Positions 8,969 through 18,437 of a DNA stretch of 64,000 nucleotides are shown one piece after another. The position numbers were made by a program, and so were the translations under genes. The notes beneath the pieces were generated by a model. It ran no database searches. It had not been told where the DNA came from and saw only the letters and a list, made by a program, of their open reading frames with translations. The stretch spans positions 1 to 64,000 of the forward strand of contig NZ_JABASV010000001.1 in NCBI RefSeq assembly GCF_016107625.1, written 5' to 3'. Source of the stretch: Vreelandella alkaliphila. GTDB taxonomy: Bacteria > Pseudomonadota > Gammaproteobacteria > Pseudomonadales > Halomonadaceae. Numbering within the stretch: position 1 is the first letter of the stretch; the number at the start of each line of letters is the position of its first letter.

Positions 8969-9178
8969 ATGAAACGACAAAAACGTGATCGCTTCCAACG
9001 GGCTTATGTTCACGGCTATAAAGCGGGCATTACGGGTCGCTCCCGAGATGACTGCCCCAGTCAAGATGTCAATTTACGCGAATATTGGATGAGTGGTTGG
9101 CGTGAAGGTCGCGGTGATCAGTGGGACGGGATGACCGGCGTCTCCGGTATCCATAAAAACCCCATGGTGATGACCTAG
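8969..9178 (+). CDS. rmf: Ribosome modulation factor RMF
   Basis: RMF converts 70S ribosomes into translationally silent 100S dimers in stationary phase or stress. The N-terminal MKRQKRDRFQRAYVHGYKAGI...GRS is near-identical in pattern to E. coli RMF, followed by CP and YWMSGWREGRGD, the conserved core. At 69 residues it is longer than E. coli's 55 because of a C-terminal extension after the core (roughly residues 51-69). AAGAGG lies eight bases before the ATG. Growth-phase control is expected from the family; the sequence does not show it directly. Confidence 0.94.
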   Translation: MKRQKRDRFQRAYVHGYKAGITGRSRDDCPSQDVNLREYWMSGWREGRGDQWDGMTGVSGIHKNPMVMT

Positions 9179-9215
9179 TTTTTTTACCTTTTTAAACATG
9201 ACATTTGGAGTACGG

Positions 9216-9240
9216 AGCCCGCTGACAAGCGGGCTTTTTT
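9216..9240 (+). terminator. Intrinsic terminator of rmf
   Basis: A perfect 8-bp stem AGCCCGCT/AGCGGGCT with a GACA loop is followed by six T residues. It lies between rmf and the convergent pyrD stop. Confidence 0.9.
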
Positions 9241-9249
9241 ATTGCTCAA

Positions 9250-10263
9250 TTATGGCTGTTTCAATGCCTCGGCGCACGCTTTCACTAACCCAGGCCCTTG
9301 GTAGATCAACCCTGAATAGAGCTGCACCAAGTCTGCGCCAGCGGCAATTTTAGCAGCAGCAGCCTCACCGCTATCAATCCCGCCCACACCTATAATAGGC
9401 AGCGTTGGCAGTTGCGCGCGTAACAGGCGAATCACCCTATTCGATGCTTCAAAAACGGGTTTTCCAGAAAGCCCACCCGCCTCTTCTGACTGAGGGTCAC
9501 TCTTAACGGCATCGCGAGCTATCGTAGTATTTGTCGCAATAACACCATCCAGCGCATTACGAGCAATACTGCCAGCCACCAGGGCGACCTCTTCTTCACT
9601 CATATCTGGGGCGATTTTAACCAGTAGCGGTACCTTGCGGCCTAACGCGCTGTCCAGCGCTTGGCTGCGCGAACGAATAGGCCCAAGCAGTGCATCCAGC
9701 TGCTCGCCAAACTGTAATGTCCGCAGCCCGGGCGTATTAGGCGAGGAAATATTGACCGCAATATAATCAGCCACGCTGTGCACCGCCTCTAAACAAAGCA
9801 GGTAATCATCGAGCGCATTTTCCACAGAGGTGGTTAAGTTTTTGCCAATATTGATACCCAAAACGCCTCTGTAGTGGCGCTTTTTCACCTGGGCGACAAG
9901 GTGCTCAACCCCTTTGTTATTAAATCCAAAGCGGTTAATGATCGCCTCGTGGCCTGCAAGCCGAAACAGGCGTGGCTTCGGGTTGCCTGGCTGCGCTTTG
10001 GGCGTCACGGTGCCTACTTCTACAAACCCAAAGCCCAGCGCGCCCAGCGCATCTAAGTGATCGGCATTTTTATCCAGCCCTGCGGCAAGCCCTACCCGAT
10101 TACTAAAACGCAGCCCCATCAGTTCGACAGGGTCGCTCACAGGCTCACCATATACCCGCTGCACACCACCCACCCGATGCAGAGTATCTAACGCACCCAG
10201 CGCCAACCCATGAGACGTTTCTGGATCGAGTCGAAACAACAGCGAACGGGCGAAGTTATACAT
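9250..10263 (-). CDS. pyrD: Dihydroorotate dehydrogenase (quinone), class 2
   Basis: It oxidises dihydroorotate to orotate in pyrimidine synthesis, passing electrons to membrane quinone. It has the class 2 N-terminal amphipathic helix (YNFARSLLFRLDPETSH), the FMN-binding AAGLDKNADHLDALGALGF region, the NxSSPNTPGLR loop with the catalytic serine, and IGVGGI near the C-terminus. The length of 337 residues matches E. coli (336). The minus-strand ATG follows GGAGAG about eight bases upstream. Confidence 0.96.
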   Translation of the reverse strand: MYNFARSLLFRLDPETSHGLALGALDTLHRVGGVQRVYGEPVSDPVELMGLRFSNRVGLAAGLDKNADHLDALGALGFGFVEVGTVTPKAQPGNPKPRLFRLAGHEAIINRFGFNNKGVEHLVAQVKKRHYRGVLGINIGKNLTTSVENALDDYLLCLEAVHSVADYIAVNISSPNTPGLRTLQFGEQLDALLGPIRSRSQALDSALGRKVPLLVKIAPDMSEEEVALVAGSIARNALDGVIATNTTIARDAVKSDPQSEEAGGLSGKPVFEASNRVIRLLRAQLPTLPIIGVGGIDSGEAAAAKIAAGADLVQLYSGLIYQGPGLVKACAEALKQP

Positions 10264-10416
10264 CAGCGAGGCTCTCCAGAGCAGTGGGCATAAAGCAGAC
10301 GAGCGAACACGCTACATGTGGGCAAATAGACGACATAGCGCGCGGCGCGCAGAGTATAGCGTAAATCAAGTTATCTTCGCAGCGCTGAGCGGCGAGAAAG
10401 GCAATGCCGTGAAAAA

Positions 10417-10464
10417 GCGATCACAAGAGCGGTATCAAGAACGGTCTCAAGAACCGTTATAAAA
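10417..10464. repeat. Tandem array of four imperfect 12-bp units
   Basis: The units GCGATCACAAGA, GCGGTATCAAGA, ACGGTCTCAAGA and ACCGTTATAAAA run in 12-base register, between the gdhB terminator and the pyrD start. The core GGTNTCAAG is shared with the array at 5996-6055. Confidence 0.7.
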
Positions 10465-10490
10465 AAACCGCGCCCTGATTCAGGGCGCGG
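10460..10490 (-). terminator. Intrinsic terminator of gdhB
   Basis: On the minus strand an 11-bp stem CCGCGCCCTGA/TCAGGGCGCGG is followed by seven T residues (10461-10467 on the plus strand are A). It lies 45 bases past the gdhB stop codon. Confidence 0.9.
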
Positions 10491-10534
10491 TAGGTGGTGT
10501 TACTTATCGAGCAAGTCGATAGCTAGCTTGCGAC

Positions 10535-13500
10535 TTACGCTTCGCTATCACTTTCAGCAAGGTCGACCAGTTCACGTACGGCGACGGCAAACAGTGCAAA
10601 ACCACCTTCACTGCCACCGCGCACCTCGTCAATCAGGTGGCACCAGCGGCGGTGTAGCTCGGCGTGCTGCTCAAGCCACTGAGCCACACGCTCTTGAGTG
10701 TCACGACTACCCGCTTCCAGCTTCAGAACACTGGTCGTTAGTGCCAGTTGCTGGCGATCAATATCGTCACGGAAGGTTTCTCGCGCTTGCGCTTGCCACG
10801 CATCACGCACTTCCAGCTGGGTCACCTGCTGGATAATCCAAGGTAGCTCTAGACGGCTGCCAATTTCGTAGAACACTTCGGCCACACGCTGAGGCTTCTC
10901 ATTGGTGACCCGTGCTGCGTGAATAATGCCCAAACCTGCATAGAGACTAGGCGATGCAGCCACCGTAGAGGCTAGCGCTTCTGGCACTCCTGCTTCTAGC
11001 AGCTCGTCACAACGCTTACGCCATGTCGCCTTCTCTTCTCCGCTGAGCAGTTCACCAATCCCTTCTTGCAGTTGAGCAAGGCGAGGTCCGAAGTACTCAA
11101 TTGTATCTTGGGTCGACAATCCCAAATGCTGACGCAGGAACCAGCGCGTCGCGCGGCGAATCATGCGCATCAGGTCGAGCATCATTGAGTACTGCACACG
11201 GTTCGGCACTTGGTTGTCCAGCGCCTCAATCTGTTCCCACAGTGCCGTCAGGTTAAACGCGTCTCGAGCGACCACGTAAGCACGAGCAATGTCAGCTCGA
11301 CCTGCGCCGGTAGAGTCCATTAGACGACGAACGAAGACGATACCCATGTGGTCAACTAGATCGTTGGCCACTTGGGTGGCAACAATTTCACGCTTCAGAC
11401 GGTGGTCGTACATCTCGGTCTGGTAGCGTTCCGTCAACACCTCAGGGAACAAGCGTTCTAAATGACGATGAATGTAGGGATCATCCGGCACATCAGAGTT
11501 GATCAAATCGCCTTTCAGGGTGCTCTTAGCGTAAGAAATCAGCACCGACAGCTCAGGTAACCGCATGCCCTGATCATGACTGGCGCGCTCTTTAAGCACA
11601 TCATCGCCAGGCAAGAACTCTAATTCACGATCAATTTGACCGGCTGACTCAAGCTCACTGATAAAGCGACGGTATGGCCCCATGCCTTGGTGAGACAGAA
11701 TTTCTGACAGATCCAGCGCTTGGGTTTGACGATAGTTATCGAGAATGACTAGGTTAGCAACTTCCTCGGTCATATCTGATAGCAGCTGGTTACGCTGTTT
11801 GTCGGTCATGTCACCACGTTTAACCACTTCATCAATCAATATCTTGATATTGACCTCATGGTCAGAGCAGTTAACCCCGCCCGCATTATCGATAAAGTCT
11901 GTATAAACGCGCACACCTTTAGCGGCCGCTTCCATCCGGCCACGCTGGGTCAAGCCCAAGTTTCCGCCCTCACCAACAACGCGGCAATTCAACTCAGCGC
12001 CGTTAATACGCAGCGCGTCGTTGGCTTTGTCGCCCACGTCGGCGTCGGTTTCATCGGAGCTCTTCACATAGGTGCCGATACCACCGTTCCACAACAGATC
12101 AATCTTCGCCTTCAGCATGGCGCGGATCAGATCATTGGGTGAAAGGCGCGTTTCTTCGATACCAAACACCTGCTGCATTTCCGGAGTAATCGGAATCGAT
12201 TTCGCGCTGCGGCTAAAAACACCGCCCCCCTGTGAAATCAGTTCAGCATTGTAGTCTTCCCAACTGGAGCGCGGCAGATTGAACATGCGCTTACGCTCGG
12301 CGAAAGCCGCTTCTGCGTCGGGGTTCGGATCGACAAAAATATGCAGGTGGTTAAATGCGCCTACCAGCTGGATTTTATCCGACAGCAGCATGCCATTGCC
12401 GAAAACATCGCCGGCCATATCGCCAATGCCCACTACCGTGAACAAATCTTGTTGGGTATTCACGTCGAGGTTTTTGAAGTGACGCTTGACGGATTCCCAG
12501 GCACCACGCGCGGTAATTGCCATTTTCTTATGGTCGTAACCGTTAGCACCGCCAGAAGCAAAGGCATCCCCGAGCCAGTGGCCATACTCTATGGATATCT
12601 CATTTGCGATATCCGAGAAAGTTGCGGTCCCTTTATCAGCAGCAACGACAAGGTAGCTATCGTCGCCATCATGGCGTACCACATTTTGCGGTGGCACAAC
12701 TTCACCACCCACTAGGTTGTCAGTGACATCCAGCAGTGCGCGAATAAATATTTTGTAGCAGGCGATACCTTCTTTCTGCTGGGTTTCACGATCAGCATTT
12801 TCTGGCATGCGTTTGCATACGAAACCGCCTTTAGCTCCCACAGGCACGATAACCGCATTTTTCACCTGCTGGGCTTTTACCAGGCCTAACACTTCCGTAC
12901 GGAAATCTTCGTGGCGATCTGACCAGCGCAAGCCACCGCGAGCGACTTTACCACCACGCAGGTGAACACCTTCTACGCGGGGTGAACAGACAAAAATCTC
13001 AAATGCCGGACGGGGCTTGGGCATGCCCGTAACTTTCGAGGGCTCCAGTTTATAGGAGATGTAATCTTTAAAACGGCCATCATCCGCTTTCTGGTAGTAG
13101 TTAGTGCGCAGAGTCGCTTGAATAAGCTCCATAAAGCGACGCAGCAACTGGTCATCATTGAGGCTGGCGACACTTTCCAGGTTCTCATTTAAACGAGCAA
13201 TACAGTCATCTAAGCTGCTTGGCTGATGCTTGGGATCAAAGCGCAAGCGGAATAGCTCAACGAGCGCCTGAGTGATTACCGGGTAATTGGCTAGAGTAGC
13301 TGCGATGTAATCCTGCGACATACCAAAGCGAATCTGCTTAAGGTAACGGGCATAACCGCGCAGCATGGCGACTTCACGCCAATCAAGGCCAGCACCAATT
13401 ATCAGACGGTTAAAAGCGTCGTTATCCGCCTCACCGGCCCATATACGCTTAAACGCTTCGCTGAAGGTGTCACGCATTTCGCTTAAATTAACGCCTTCGC

Positions 13501-15358
13501 GACTATGTTCCAGCTCGAAGTCATGAATCCAGTAACGCTGCTGCGGAGCATTAATGTCATAAGGACGCTCGCCAATAACGCGCAATCCCAGGTTTTCCAT
13601 CATCGGTAGCACATCAGACAGCGGGATCTGCGTTTCACGATGGAAAAGCTTTAAGTTCATACCGCCCGCTTGCTCTTCCAGGGGGCGATAAAGTGACAAC
13701 GAGAGATCGTCACCGCTATCCAGGGTCAGTAGATGCTGAACATCAAACACTGCTGTGCGCGCGTTGAAATCTTCTCGGTAACTGGCCGAGAATGCGTCAT
13801 GGAAGTTATCCATTTGGTGATTGGCACGCTCTTCACCAAAGCCTTCAATCATCGCTTCCTGAAGCTCATCACGCCAGCTACGTGCCAAACGTGCCACTTT
13901 GCTTTCTAAGCGCTTAAGATCGTATTGACTTGGTCCTTCACCATTAAAGCGCAGAATAAGCTGAATACGAGCTAAAACCGACTCTGATAAATAGGTGTTA
14001 AAGTCGCCAAAATGAGCGTCTAGTTCATCGCATAGCATCGTTTGTATGCGCTGGCGCAGGTCGGTAGAGAACACATCTCTTGGAACAAAGACTAAGCAAG
14101 AGTAGAACTTACCGCTGACGTCCGCGCGAATAAACAAGCGCACTTGGCGGCGTTCGCGGATATTAAGAATACCGAGCGACGTGCTGGCCAGGGATTCGGT
14201 GCTGATCTGGAATAGGTCATCACGCGGATACACTTCCAACACTTGCAACAGCTGTTTACCGTTATGCCCCTGGGGGTTAAACCCGGCAATATCCATCACA
14301 GCTTTCAACTTGCGACGCAGCAGCGGAATATTGCGTGGCGATTCGTTATAAACCGTAGATGTGAACAAGCCAAAGAAGCGCCGCTCGCCGATCACATTGC
14401 CGTCGTCGTCATAGCGATCAACGGTAATGTAGTCTGGGTACGTGGGGCGATGCACCCGGGAGTGATGCGCGCTTTTAGCAAACGACAGTAGCTGGGGTAC
14501 TAATACATAGTCGCCATTCTCATCAACCCCCTCTTCAGTGCGAATACGCTCACGGTAACGCGGCTGATCAAGGCGGAAAACCCCCAGAACACTATTAGGA
14601 TCGCGCTGCAGCTCTTTGCCTTCCAGCAGGTACTCGTCGTAACCCAGGAAGGTAAAGTTGTCTTTGAGCAGCCACTCTAAAAACGCGATGGCCTCTTCAT
14701 GATCGTCAGGATCAATTTGCGGGGGGCAGTTTTTCTCTAACTCTTGAATAGCCGACGTGATTTGACCGCACATCTCGTCAAAATCGCTGACTGCGGTTCT
14801 AACATCACGTAGCACTTCATGTAACTTATTCTCAATTTTGGTCAGCGATTCAGGATCCGAGTGACGATCCACTTCAATAACCATCAGCGACTCACGCGCC
14901 TCAGGCGCATCTTCATCTCTTGGCGAGGCAAGTGCTTTGAGCTGATGCTGACCGTCACGCGCCACGGCAAGCACAGCGTTCTGAATAGCGTGAACCGTCA
15001 GTCCGCGACGATTAAGCTCAATCCGTACCGAATCAACCAAAAATGGCATATCTTCGTGCAAAACGGCAACGAAGGTGTGGGTTGACTGCCAGCCATGCTC
15101 TTCAAAGTCGGGGTTGAAGATGCGCACCTTGGGATTTTGGGGATCGTGATGCTGTAAAAACTGCCAAATCGACAGTGTGGCCCCATACAAGTCGTCTAAA
15201 CGCCGGTCAACCAAGTCTTCAACGGGTACCGTGGCGTAGAAGTGGCGAGCAAAGGCTTCGACATCTGCCGCTCGCTCCGGCTCCAGTCGCGCATCCAATC
15301 GCTCTTGTAGCTGCTTCAAAAGATCCCGCCGACTCTCTTCAATCGCAACGTAATGCAT
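10535..15358 (-). CDS. gdhB: NAD-specific glutamate dehydrogenase, large (180 kDa) type
   Basis: It deaminates glutamate to 2-oxoglutarate and ammonia with NAD, mainly for amino-acid catabolism. At 1607 residues it belongs to the very large GDH class of Pseudomonas and Streptomyces. A long N-terminal regulatory region with ACT-like segments (for example THTFVAVLHEDMPFLVDSVRIEL) leads to the catalytic core, with RGGKVARGGLRWSDR, the catalytic lysine region VKNAVIVPVGAKGGFV, and GIGDMAGDVFGNGML for dinucleotide binding. An alpha-helical C-terminal domain ends it. GAGGTG precedes the ATG. It is a single-gene unit with its own terminator. Confidence 0.95.
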   Translation of the reverse strand: MHYVAIEESRRDLLKQLQERLDARLEPERAADVEAFARHFYATVPVEDLVDRRLDDLYGATLSIWQFLQHHDPQNPKVRIFNPDFEEHGWQSTHTFVAVLHEDMPFLVDSVRIELNRRGLTVHAIQNAVLAVARDGQHQLKALASPRDEDAPEARESLMVIEVDRHSDPESLTKIENKLHEVLRDVRTAVSDFDEMCGQITSAIQELEKNCPPQIDPDDHEEAIAFLEWLLKDNFTFLGYDEYLLEGKELQRDPNSVLGVFRLDQPRYRERIRTEEGVDENGDYVLVPQLLSFAKSAHHSRVHRPTYPDYITVDRYDDDGNVIGERRFFGLFTSTVYNESPRNIPLLRRKLKAVMDIAGFNPQGHNGKQLLQVLEVYPRDDLFQISTESLASTSLGILNIRERRQVRLFIRADVSGKFYSCLVFVPRDVFSTDLRQRIQTMLCDELDAHFGDFNTYLSESVLARIQLILRFNGEGPSQYDLKRLESKVARLARSWRDELQEAMIEGFGEERANHQMDNFHDAFSASYREDFNARTAVFDVQHLLTLDSGDDLSLSLYRPLEEQAGGMNLKLFHRETQIPLSDVLPMMENLGLRVIGERPYDINAPQQRYWIHDFELEHSREGVNLSEMRDTFSEAFKRIWAGEADNDAFNRLIIGAGLDWREVAMLRGYARYLKQIRFGMSQDYIAATLANYPVITQALVELFRLRFDPKHQPSSLDDCIARLNENLESVASLNDDQLLRRFMELIQATLRTNYYQKADDGRFKDYISYKLEPSKVTGMPKPRPAFEIFVCSPRVEGVHLRGGKVARGGLRWSDRHEDFRTEVLGLVKAQQVKNAVIVPVGAKGGFVCKRMPENADRETQQKEGIACYKIFIRALLDVTDNLVGGEVVPPQNVVRHDGDDSYLVVAADKGTATFSDIANEISIEYGHWLGDAFASGGANGYDHKKMAITARGAWESVKRHFKNLDVNTQQDLFTVVGIGDMAGDVFGNGMLLSDKIQLVGAFNHLHIFVDPNPDAEAAFAERKRMFNLPRSSWEDYNAELISQGGGVFSRSAKSIPITPEMQQVFGIEETRLSPNDLIRAMLKAKIDLLWNGGIGTYVKSSDETDADVGDKANDALRINGAELNCRVVGEGGNLGLTQRGRMEAAAKGVRVYTDFIDNAGGVNCSDHEVNIKILIDEVVKRGDMTDKQRNQLLSDMTEEVANLVILDNYRQTQALDLSEILSHQGMGPYRRFISELESAGQIDRELEFLPGDDVLKERASHDQGMRLPELSVLISYAKSTLKGDLINSDVPDDPYIHRHLERLFPEVLTERYQTEMYDHRLKREIVATQVANDLVDHMGIVFVRRLMDSTGAGRADIARAYVVARDAFNLTALWEQIEALDNQVPNRVQYSMMLDLMRMIRRATRWFLRQHLGLSTQDTIEYFGPRLAQLQEGIGELLSGEEKATWRKRCDELLEAGVPEALASTVAASPSLYAGLGIIHAARVTNEKPQRVAEVFYEIGSRLELPWIIQQVTQLEVRDAWQAQARETFRDDIDRQQLALTTSVLKLEAGSRDTQERVAQWLEQHAELHRRWCHLIDEVRGGSEGGFALFAVAVRELVDLAESDSEA

Positions 15359-15552
15359 CCATCACCTCGACTGCCTGGGGCCACAATTTAGGCCAAAAAA
15401 CGAAGGACAATAGGCCTTTAGGCCACACTATCCACTAGCTTACGCTACCGTTGCTTATCCCCCTAACCATCTGACAGCTTATTCATGGTGTATGCCGCTT
15501 ATGCATCATAAGCACTATTGACAAGAGCTCTTAAACATTATCGGCAACTTCT

Positions 15553-16668
15553 CTATTGCCCAGCGCTCTTTCGTGTGAGTAATACACCGCATTCACAATG
15601 CTCGGTAAACGGAAACTGATCAAAAAGCGCGAACCGTTCAATATGGTGTGTTTGAGTCAGTATGGTTAAGTTTTCGGCTAGCGTTGCAGGATTGCATGAA
15701 ATATAGACGATTTGAGCGTATTCGCTGATTTGATGACAACTTTCGGCGTCCAGACCCGCTCTTGGTGGATCGACTAGCACGGTGGAAAACTCATACGCAT
15801 CCAACGCCATCTCCGCCACTCGGCGACCTGTTTTCTCGCCCTTTAGCGCCAAGGCGAACTCTTCAGCGGACATTCTTGCGACCTGAGCATTAGCTACACC
15901 GTTAGCGTCCAGATTGACGTTAGCGCTGGCAACCGAGGTGCGGGAAATTTCAGTCGCCAAAACGCGGCGGAAGTTATCCGCTAACGCAATGGTAAAATTA
16001 CCGTTACCACAGTAAAGCTCCACCAAGTCTTCATCTTGCCGTCCAGCGGTGGCCTCCTTAGCCCAGCTAAGCATGGTCTGGCAGATATGCGCATTCGGCT
16101 GAGTAAAACTGTTTTCGACCTGTTGATACACCAGTTCACGGCCATCAACGGTTAAGCGCTCCCACACATGATCTCGGGTTAGCACCAAGCGCTGCTTGCG
16201 AGAGCGACCAATAATCATGATGCCAAGCGTCTCCTCCAGTGCGCGCGCTTCGGCTTCCCAGGCTTCGCCTAGCGGACGGTGGTAGATCAGCGTTACCAAG
16301 GCTTCGCCCGACAACGTGGTTAAAAACTCAACTTGAAATAAGCGCCGACGAAGTTCATCGCTGGCAAGAAACGCTTCTCGCAGACGCGGCATCAGCGCAT
16401 TGATATGCTCACTAGCGACAGGGAACTGATCCAAACGCACGACACGCTTGTTTTTGGGATTGTGCGAATCGACCTCAAACATGGCGTAGAAGAGGTCATC
16501 ATCTTCATGCCAAATACGAAATTCGCAGCGTTGCCGATAGTGGCTTGGCGGTGAGGGGTAGACTTCAAGCGTGGGCGTGGTGAACGCTGCAAAGGTTTTC
16601 TCCACGTAGGCTTGCTTTTCAGCGAGCTGTTCGGCATAGCGTTCTGGTTCTACAGTGGGGATCGCCAA
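15553..16668 (-). CDS. trmA: tRNA (uracil(54)-C5)-methyltransferase TrmA
   Basis: TrmA makes ribothymidine at position 54 of tRNAs using S-adenosylmethionine. It has an N-terminal RNA-binding part (PSHYRQRCEFRIWHEDDD), the SAM motif LVELYCGNGNFTIALADNF, PPRAGLD and the catalytic cysteine in VYISCNPATLAENL. The 371 residues fit E. coli's 366. The start is a TTG at 16666-16668, supported by GAGGA seven bases before it and by full-length homology. It lacks the N-terminal TRAM domain of RlmD-type enzymes, which supports TrmA. Confidence 0.94.
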   Translation of the reverse strand: MAIPTVEPERYAEQLAEKQAYVEKTFAAFTTPTLEVYPSPPSHYRQRCEFRIWHEDDDLFYAMFEVDSHNPKNKRVVRLDQFPVASEHINALMPRLREAFLASDELRRRLFQVEFLTTLSGEALVTLIYHRPLGEAWEAEARALEETLGIMIIGRSRKQRLVLTRDHVWERLTVDGRELVYQQVENSFTQPNAHICQTMLSWAKEATAGRQDEDLVELYCGNGNFTIALADNFRRVLATEISRTSVASANVNLDANGVANAQVARMSAEEFALALKGEKTGRRVAEMALDAYEFSTVLVDPPRAGLDAESCHQISEYAQIVYISCNPATLAENLTILTQTHHIERFALFDQFPFTEHCECGVLLTRKSAGQ

Positions 16669-16726
16669 GGTAGTTCCTCATTTAATTAAAAAAACATCAA
16701 TAGAAACAAACAACCTAACAGAGGGA

Positions 16727-17527
16727 CTACACCGCGTTAGGAATCGTTAATCGTTGTGGTGCGTGAAAACCAAAGCGTGCCAACCCGTTAGCAAGTTGCG
16801 ACGCCGATGCTGTCGTGAAGCAACGCCCATCTTGAGCGCTGTTGGCTATGGTCGGTACCACTTGCCCTACCCGACGGGCAATTGCGTCGCCAGAATCCAC
16901 CCACACCAAGGGTACCGGCGACAACCGGATTAGCTCAGTTTTCAACAGTGGGAAATGGGTACAGCCCAGCACAACCGTATCGAGTGCTGGGTTAGCCTGG
17001 GTAGCCTGCCATAAAGGTGTTAGCGCTAGGCTTAATCGCTGCTCGTTAATCGGTATGCCGGATAGCCACGCTTCCGCTTCTGTGACCAGTGCATCTGCCG
17101 CCACCCTGGTGACCACACAGTCACTCGCGAAGCTATTAATTAACGTCTGAGTATACGGCCTATTGACGGTCGCCGTTGTGGCGAGCAAGCCAATGTGACG
17201 TGTCTGACTACTCAACGCAGCAGGCTTGATAGCAGGCACAGTTCCAACAACCGGAATATCTAAAGTTGCACGCAATCCCTCTAACGCTAGGGTGCTAGCG
17301 GTATTACAAGCAACTACCAAGACACTCGCTTGACAGGCATCTACTGCCGCTTTACATACCGAGACAATACGCTGTGAGAGCGTCACATCATCACGTAGGC
17401 CATAGGGTAGCCACGCATTATCACAGGCATAACACATTGCCAGATGCGGATAATGCTGGCGAAGCGCATGGGCAACCGAAAGGCCGCCCACACCTGAATC
17501 AAACAGTAGTACAGGCCCAGACATCAC
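16727..17527 (-). CDS. murI: Glutamate racemase MurI
   Basis: It interconverts L- and D-glutamate to supply D-glutamate for peptidoglycan. The N-terminal LLFDSGVGGLSV and the two catalytic cysteines, in VVACNTAS and LGCTHFPLL, are in place, and 266 residues is typical. The first two codons are GTG then ATG, so the start may be 17527 or 17524, and no strong ribosome-binding site separates them. It shares direction with trmA, 58 bases downstream, and could be cotranscribed with it. Confidence 0.93.
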   Translation of the reverse strand: MMSGPVLLFDSGVGGLSVAHALRQHYPHLAMCYACDNAWLPYGLRDDVTLSQRIVSVCKAAVDACQASVLVVACNTASTLALEGLRATLDIPVVGTVPAIKPAALSSQTRHIGLLATTATVNRPYTQTLINSFASDCVVTRVAADALVTEAEAWLSGIPINEQRLSLALTPLWQATQANPALDTVVLGCTHFPLLKTELIRLSPVPLVWVDSGDAIARRVGQVVPTIANSAQDGRCFTTASASQLANGLARFGFHAPQRLTIPNAV

Positions 17528-17577
17528 TGCTTAGCCATCCGATACGCGTTGTACATGCCACCCTCCTCAAGCCGCCA

Positions 17578-17612
17578 ATAAAAAACGGGGCGTTAGTTTA
17601 ACACGCCCCGTT
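17578..17612 (-). terminator. Intrinsic terminator of the hemerythrin gene
   Basis: On the minus strand AACGGGGCGT pairs with ACGCCCCGTT around an 8-base loop, and six T residues follow. It lies just past the hemerythrin stop and before murI, making these separate transcription units. Confidence 0.88.
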
Positions 17613-17637
17613 ACACCTTGAGTGATCAGCTTGCGCG

Positions 17638-18183
17638 CTACATTGATGGCACTTCGGCACCACGCAATTCAGCGTAAAGTTCGGGGTACGCTTGCTGTAA
17701 ACGCTCTAGTTCTTTTTCAGCCCCCTCAGGTAACGCTTGACGAAGCTCCTCCATATCCTCTTCGCTGAAATGCTTATCTATCAACGGGAACAGACCCTCT
17801 CTCTCATGACGGAGATAGGCACGGTGTGCATCAAGGTACGCTTTCAACGCCTCTGCAAAGCGATCCATGGGGAGCACGTTATCCATTAGAATCATGTCGA
17901 TATCATTGGATAAACGGGACAGGCGCGGCTTTAATTTTCGATAGTCACTGGCCATTTGCTCCATCAATGGAAGGTGCTCAGGAGCCTGCTCTTGCAGACG
18001 TTCCACGCAAATCTTTTCCAGCGGAGAAGCAAAACCATCCATATAAGACAAAATGTAGTCCACCACCTCACGCATCAACTGGAAGTCGGGCCGTTCACCG
18101 CTCACGAGTGTTTTTTGTTTTAGCTGCAACACATGGAGCATTCGCGCCATGTTGGCATGATCTAGACGCAGTTGGTTTAACAT
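17638..18183 (-). CDS. Hemerythrin-like HHE domain protein
   Basis: A 181-residue all-helical cytosolic protein with a hemerythrin-type pattern: an early histidine in LRLDHANMARML, a central HLPLMEQM, and HRAYLRHEREGLFPLIDKHF near the C-terminus, positions suited to a non-heme di-iron site. Such proteins bind oxygen or NO, or serve iron and redox sensing; which applies here cannot be read from sequence. AAAGGAGACGG sits just before the ATG. It is monocistronic with its own terminator. Confidence 0.82.
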   Translation of the reverse strand: MLNQLRLDHANMARMLHVLQLKQKTLVSGERPDFQLMREVVDYILSYMDGFASPLEKICVERLQEQAPEHLPLMEQMASDYRKLKPRLSRLSNDIDMILMDNVLPMDRFAEALKAYLDAHRAYLRHEREGLFPLIDKHFSEEDMEELRQALPEGAEKELERLQQAYPELYAELRGAEVPSM

Positions 18184-18437
18184 CTTGCCGTCTCCTTTGT
18201 AAGTGCCTTACCTTTCGCCCATTGCCTACTAGCGCTTAAGCGCATGGCATGAGCTGGGTTCAACTACACTGGTGTTAATCGTTACCATGCGCCTTTGGCA
18301 TTACCTAGGCAAGCAGGCGCTTATCCGTCGGTTATGCCCAAAGGTAGCCCGACGTAACATTATTTACCACAGACACTTGTTAATCGTTGATTGTTCAACG
18401 GCAAGATTTACGATGGAAATTTATAGGGAACGTTTAT

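Noticed and set aside
12341..12715. Long open frame opposite gdhB
   Set aside because: It lies within the strongly conserved catalytic region of gdhB and has no start signal or family pattern of its own.
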